Shown here: positions 36,086-39,470 of the stretch, piece by piece
Layout: each line of letters begins with the position of its first letter
Position numbering within the stretch: position 1 is the first letter of the stretch
From: JAABUE01 sp034431895
GTDB lineage: Bacteria; Chloroflexota; Anaerolineae; Anaerolineales; Villigracilaceae
Direction: 5' to 3'
Assembly: GCA_034431895.1 (NCBI GenBank)
Contig: DAOUCM010000059.1
Span: 1 to 39,470, forward strand
Length of the DNA: 39,470 nucleotides
Notes under the pieces: model-generated
The model's database searches: none
Seen by the model: the letters and a program-made list of their open reading frames with translations, nothing else
Told to the model about the DNA's origin: nothing
Translations under genes and position numbers: made by a program

Positions 36086-36772
36086 ATGGGCCTGGAACTT
36101 TCCCGCATCCGCGCCTTGTGTTTCGACGTGGACGGCACCCTGAGCGATACAGACGACCTCTACGTCCAGCGCCTGACCGGCCTGCTGCGACCGCTCAGTT
36201 TGCTGGGTCTTGACGTTCCACATCTTGCCCGCCGCCTGGTGATGTGGATGGAAGCGCCCGGCAATGCCCTGCTGGGGCTGGCCGATACGCTCGGCATAGA
36301 CGACGAAATCGCTGCCCTCATCAACTGGATGTCGCGCCACCGCAAGAAAGCCTGGAAAAAATTTCTGCTAGTGCCGGGCGTGGACGACATGCTGGCGGCC
36401 TTGCATGGACGCTACCCGATGGCCGTCGTCAGCGCTCGTGACGAAGAAAGCACCCTGCGCTTCTTGGAACAATTCAATCTGACCGCTTACTTCGAGGTCA
36501 TCGTCACCGCCCTGAGCGCCGAGCATACCAAGCCTTACCCCGACCCGGTCTTGTTCGCCGCCCAAAGGATGGGTGTCGAAGCCAGGCATTGCCTGATGAT
36601 TGGCGACACCACCGTAGATATTCGCGCTGGCAAAAAAGCCGGCGCTCAAACGGTAGGCGTGCTATGCGGCTTTGGAGAAGCGCACGAACTGAGCCGCCTG
36701 GGCGCCGACTTGATTTTGGCCTCCACGCCGGAATTGAAAGACCTCCTCCTCCCTGCGGCAAACCAGAACTGA
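36086..36772 (+). CDS. HAD-family phosphatase
   Basis: A 228-residue haloacid-dehalogenase hydrolase: motif I DVDGTLSD (Asp14, Asp16), motif II VVSARDEE, motif III TKPYPDP, motif IV GDTTVDIRAGKKAG. A helical cap domain lies between about 20 and 95. It resembles Gph-type phosphoglycolate phosphatases; phosphoglycolate from 3'-ends of damaged DNA would fit the repair neighbours, but the specificity is inferred. Begins 3 nt after the HerA-like gene. Confidence 0.9.
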   Translation: MGLELSRIRALCFDVDGTLSDTDDLYVQRLTGLLRPLSLLGLDVPHLARRLVMWMEAPGNALLGLADTLGIDDEIAALINWMSRHRKKAWKKFLLVPGVDDMLAALHGRYPMAVVSARDEESTLRFLEQFNLTAYFEVIVTALSAEHTKPYPDPVLFAAQRMGVEARHCLMIGDTTVDIRAGKKAGAQTVGVLCGFGEAHELSRLGADLILASTPELKDLLLPAANQN

Positions 36773-36828
36773 ACGAACTGGGCGCGTGAGGCAATCTGGC
36801 CTTGTGAAGCAAACGACAGCCAAAAACG

Positions 36829-37830
36829 ATGCTTACCGTTTCTGACTTCTTGCGCCTGCCCTACACTCCCGACCTGAGCGAGGGCGGCATCGCCTACGCC
36901 GTCCGTTCATTGCCCTACACGTATGACCGCATGGGCGGTTCGCCATTCGACCGCTTGCGGCGTATCGTGGCGGGCGTGGCCGTAGAACTGGCTTTGCGCC
37001 GCTATCTCAGTCAGCAGGACATTCCCTACGATGTCGAAGGCGCGACCCCTTTTACCGAGCCAGACCGCTACGACATCTCGCTGGGCGGCCATCGCTGCGA
37101 CATCAAGTCCTTCCTGATCTCCCACCGCGACCAAATCCGCGCGCTTCGGACTCACCCCGAACTGCTCCTGACAGCCCCGGCGCTGGTGCCTGCCGACCAG
37201 CACGCCGCCGACGGCCACCGTGCCAACGACCTGTATCTGTTCGCCTTCTTGTATGGCTTGGTTGCCGGCTCGCAGGCCAGCATCCGCAAAGCGCAAGCAG
37301 CCGGCCAGCCGCTCTACCTGGTCCATACCATGCCCCCCGCCTGGACACGCCCGCGCATTTGGCAATCGCTGGCCCCGCTGGCGCTCAAATCCGAATCAGA
37401 CCAGACCATGCTCATCGAAATCGGCGGGCAGGCCGAAAGTCGGGAGTATCTGACGCGGACGGTCGAACTGCCCCCACGCACGCGCGTCACGGTTCACGAT
37501 CCCTTCTTTGCGCTCTCGTTCCTGCATGTCTCCCACCCGCCAGCGGCGCGCATCGGCCTCCACAGCCCGGCAATGGGTCAAACGTACCTCATCAGCCCCT
37601 TCGATTGGGGGAACATCTGGGTATACGGCATGAACATCATCCTAACCGGCTACCTCACCCACGATGAATTCGGACGACGCAGCAGTCCGCTGCCGCCCGG
37701 CAGTCAGGTATTCCAATACAAGAAGACGAGGACCAAGAACCTGGCCGTGCCAATTGCCAATTTGAAACCCCTGCCGGACCTGTTTGCACGCCTCAAGGCC
37801 TGGATTGTTCAGCAAAATGAAACGGTGTGA
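36829..37830 (+). CDS. Putative PD-(D/E)XK-type nuclease partner of the HerA-like ATPase
   Basis: A 333-residue protein of no recognised family. The stretch EPDRYDISLGGHRCDIKSF (78-95) matches the PD-(D/E)XK pattern, with Asp82, Asp91 and Lys93, and a preceding Glu53 in VAVELALRRYL as a candidate for the first-helix acid. The rest is alpha/beta with no known domain. It lies 56 nt after the HAD gene in the same direction as HerA, the position NurA would take. No Shine-Dalgarno precedes ATG 36829. Nuclease activity is inferred from this motif alone. Confidence 0.75.
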   Translation: MLTVSDFLRLPYTPDLSEGGIAYAVRSLPYTYDRMGGSPFDRLRRIVAGVAVELALRRYLSQQDIPYDVEGATPFTEPDRYDISLGGHRCDIKSFLISHRDQIRALRTHPELLLTAPALVPADQHAADGHRANDLYLFAFLYGLVAGSQASIRKAQAAGQPLYLVHTMPPAWTRPRIWQSLAPLALKSESDQTMLIEIGGQAESREYLTRTVELPPRTRVTVHDPFFALSFLHVSHPPAARIGLHSPAMGQTYLISPFDWGNIWVYGMNIILTGYLTHDEFGRRSSPLPPGSQVFQYKKTRTKNLAVPIANLKPLPDLFARLKAWIVQQNETV

Positions 37831-37977
37831 CACGCCAGCACATGAAAAATGCGATTTCCTCTTGCATCGAATGACACGATGGCGCAAAAAGCGTTTTGGC
37901 GTGACGCGCAGCAAATCAAAAACAAGATTTCATCGAAACTATGAGACAGTTTGGGGCTGATTGATGATTTTTTTCAC

Positions 37978-38006
37978 TTGACCTTCTTCCTTTCCCGTCC
38001 TACAAT
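37978..38006 (+). promoter_or_regulatory. Promoter of glyA
   Basis: TTGACC (37978-37983) and TACAAT (38001-38006) are separated by exactly 17 nt, 5 of 6 matches each. The start point would be near 38013, giving a leader of about 130 nt. Confidence 0.75.
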
Positions 38007-38121
38007 AGTTCATAGTCTCATAGTCAAATAGTGTCATAGCCAAATAGTCTCACAGTCTATAGGTGCTATCAGACCACTCGACTATCCGACTTCATCTTAT
38101 CCGACGATCAGGCTATCCGAC
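38005..38121 (+). repeat. Octamer (ATAGTCTC-like) and TATCCGAC repeats in the glyA leader
   Basis: In register at 38005-38058: ATAGTTC, ATAGTCTC, ATAGTCAA, ATAGTGTC, ATAGCCAA, ATAGTCTC, ACAGTCT. Then TATCCGAC occurs three times (38083-38090, 38098-38105, 38114-38121). The rest of the 312-base gap 37831-38142 holds only weak pairings (GCAAAAAGCG/CGTTTTGGC near 37885-37900) and no gene. Confidence 0.8.
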
Positions 38122-38142
38122 CATCCAATCAGGAGACTCACC

Positions 38143-39470
38143 ATGTCCGATTACCTTTTTCGCGGCAAACTTGCCGAACTCGACCCCGACGTATTCGCTC
38201 TGACTCAACTCGAGGCGGAGAGGCAAGCCCGCAAGTTGATTCTCATCCCCAGCGAATCCACCGCGCCGATGTCGGTGCGCGAGGCGCTGGCTTCTGCCTT
38301 CCAAAACATCTATGCCGAAGGCTACCCCGACGAAGAGACGCGCTGGATGACCGAAGAAGAGATTCTCGATTATCCGGCGCGTTTGGTGCATTACCGCCGC
38401 TATTCCGACCCGCGCTACTACAAGGGCGTGGAATATGCCGACCTCGTCGAAGCGCTGGCGCGGCGGCGCGCAGCGGAGGCGTTTGCCGCCAACGGCTTCA
38501 CCGCCGACCAGATTTACGTCAACGTGCAGGCGCTTTCGGGCGCGCCCGCCAACAACGCCGTCTATCAGGCGCTGCTCAACGTCGGCGAGACGGTGATGGG
38601 GCTAGACCTGCTGCACGGCGGTCATCTCTCGCACGGCTCGCCCGTCAACCGCAGCGGCAAATGGTTCAAAGCCGTGCATTACAGCGTGGGCGCCGACGAA
38701 CGGCTGGACTACGAAGCCATCCGCAAACTGGCGCAGGAAGCCAAACCGAAACTCATCATCGCGGGCTACTCCTCGTACTCGTGGATTCCCGATTGGAAGA
38801 AGTTTCGCGAGATTGCAGACGAAGTCGGCGCGTACTTCCTGGCAGATATTTCGCACATCGGCGGGCTGGTGGCGGCGGGCGTCGTCCCTTCACCGATTGG
38901 CATTGCCGACGTGGTCATGTCCACCACCCACAAATCGCTTGACGGTCCGCGCGGAGCGGTGCTGTTGACCACCCAAGCCGACATCGCCAAGAAACTCGAC
39001 AAAGCCGTCTTCCCCGGCGAGCAGGGCGGTCCGCACGTCAACGTGTTTGCGGCGCTCGCGCTGACCTTCAAACTGGCTCGCACCAAACAGTTCAAGAAAC
39101 TGCAAGCGCAGACCATCGCCAACGCGCAAGCCATGGCCGACCAGTTCCAGAAGCGCGGACTGCGCATCCCCTTTGGCGGCACGGATTGTCACATGCTGAA
39201 CGTGGATTGCTCGTCTGTGATTGGAGAGGACGGCACGAAGTTGAGCGGCGACCAGGCGGCTCGCATTCTGGACCTCGTGGGCGTGGTCGTCAACCGCAAC
39301 ACCATCCCCGGCGACAAGAGCGCGGCGGCGCCTTCGGGCATTCGCCTCGGCACGCCCTGGATCACCCAGCGCGGCTTCGACGAGAAGAAGAGCCGCAAAG
39401 TGGCAGACCTCATCGCGGATGTGCTGCTGGCCTGTGCGCCGCATTCGGTGGATACGCCGCATAAGGGACG
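38143..39470 (+). CDS. glyA: Serine hydroxymethyltransferase, truncated by the window edge
   Basis: The open frame runs from ATG 38143 (AGGAG upstream) to the last base, giving 442 visible residues, so the C-terminal end is missing. SHMT interconverts serine and glycine with tetrahydrofolate. Family motifs are HGGHLSHGSPVN (about 158-169) and STTHKSLDGPRGAV with Lys264 as the PLP lysine. Compared with E. coli GlyA, the segment between GYP and RYY is 28 rather than 2 residues long (63-90), with acidic and aromatic residues (ETRWMTEEEILDYPARLVHYRRYS). The branch with this insertion is not the usual one. The promoter and repeats lie upstream. Confidence 0.95.
   Translation, partial: MSDYLFRGKLAELDPDVFALTQLEAERQARKLILIPSESTAPMSVREALASAFQNIYAEGYPDEETRWMTEEEILDYPARLVHYRRYSDPRYYKGVEYADLVEALARRRAAEAFAANGFTADQIYVNVQALSGAPANNAVYQALLNVGETVMGLDLLHGGHLSHGSPVNRSGKWFKAVHYSVGADERLDYEAIRKLAQEAKPKLIIAGYSSYSWIPDWKKFREIADEVGAYFLADISHIGGLVAAGVVPSPIGIADVVMSTTHKSLDGPRGAVLLTTQADIAKKLDKAVFPGEQGGPHVNVFAALALTFKLARTKQFKKLQAQTIANAQAMADQFQKRGLRIPFGGTDCHMLNVDCSSVIGEDGTKLSGDQAARILDLVGVVVNRNTIPGDKSAAAPSGIRLGTPWITQRGFDEKKSRKVADLIADVLLACAPHSVDTPHKG

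Noticed and set aside
38007..38142. Glycine or tetrahydrofolate riboswitch in the glyA leader
   Set aside because: The leader is short degenerate repeats and shows no conserved riboswitch core.

Overview
The window reads as chromosomal DNA of a member of the Chloroflexota, most likely class Anaerolineae. This is inferred from protein style (PdxS/PdxT vitamin B6 synthesis, RecG with a long N-terminal extension and Pro-rich linker, a coiled-coil protein beside coaD, GT-C mannosyltransferase-like proteins, DUF87/HerA ATPases), moderate to high GC, and several starts without a Shine-Dalgarno sequence. No rRNA, tRNA, CRISPR array, insertion sequence or prophage gene was recognised. The DNA is densely coding (about 31 genes), with both ends cut: a PadR regulator on the left and a serine hydroxymethyltransferase on the right.

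Layout. 1-3077: PadR regulator, ChrA-type chromate transporter, MFS transporter and a small helical HEPN-like protein, all + strand and tightly spaced. 3078-3483: repeat-rich spacer. 3484-6461: a membrane protein directly upstream of gyrB, closed by a clear terminator. 6565-11730: a 1331-residue membrane histidine kinase (PDZ-like loop, multi-span membrane domain, four GAF domains, HisKA and HATPase_c) followed 6 nt later by a FIST sensory protein. 11757-14824: a cysteine-desulfurase-like PLP enzyme lacking the usual catalytic cysteine, converging on an M3 oligoendopeptidase. 15066-18361: two paralogous acyltransferase-like proteins flanking a TraB/GumN-family protein, joined by ATGA overlaps, then an unassigned membrane protein. 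18429-22202: YbjN-like protein, GT-C glycosyltransferase, and a Cys-rich lipoprotein. 22455-26117 (- strand): recG, coaD and a coiled-coil protein. 26214-29590: phosphoglucose/phosphomannose isomerase, an SdpI-like protein and a MocR regulator. 29749-33322: DMT/EamA transporter, pdxS, pdxT and a GNAT-like protein. 33342-37830: nth, a K+ channel, a HerA-like ATPase, a HAD phosphatase and a PD-(D/E)XK-like nuclease candidate. 38143-end: glyA with an unusual insertion.

How the parts may work together. Three gene sets look like functional modules whose full roles I cannot assign: the acyltransferase/TraB/acyltransferase operon, the histidine kinase plus FIST pair, and the nth-channel-HerA-HAD-nuclease row. 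The MocR regulator next to the EamA gene and pdxST suggests pyridoxal-phosphate-dependent control. Its intergenic region carries seven AATTGG/CCAATT boxes, including an exact 16-bp direct repeat that overlaps a good promoter.

At the DNA level, four intergenic regions carry short degenerate tandem repeats of period 7, 8 or 9, with a different word at each locus and often an inverted return copy. One of them happens to form a 15/16 match to the parS consensus. Several genes (recG, pgi/pmi, EamA) have a -10 box placed so that transcription would begin at or next to the start codon, which suggests leaderless mRNAs.
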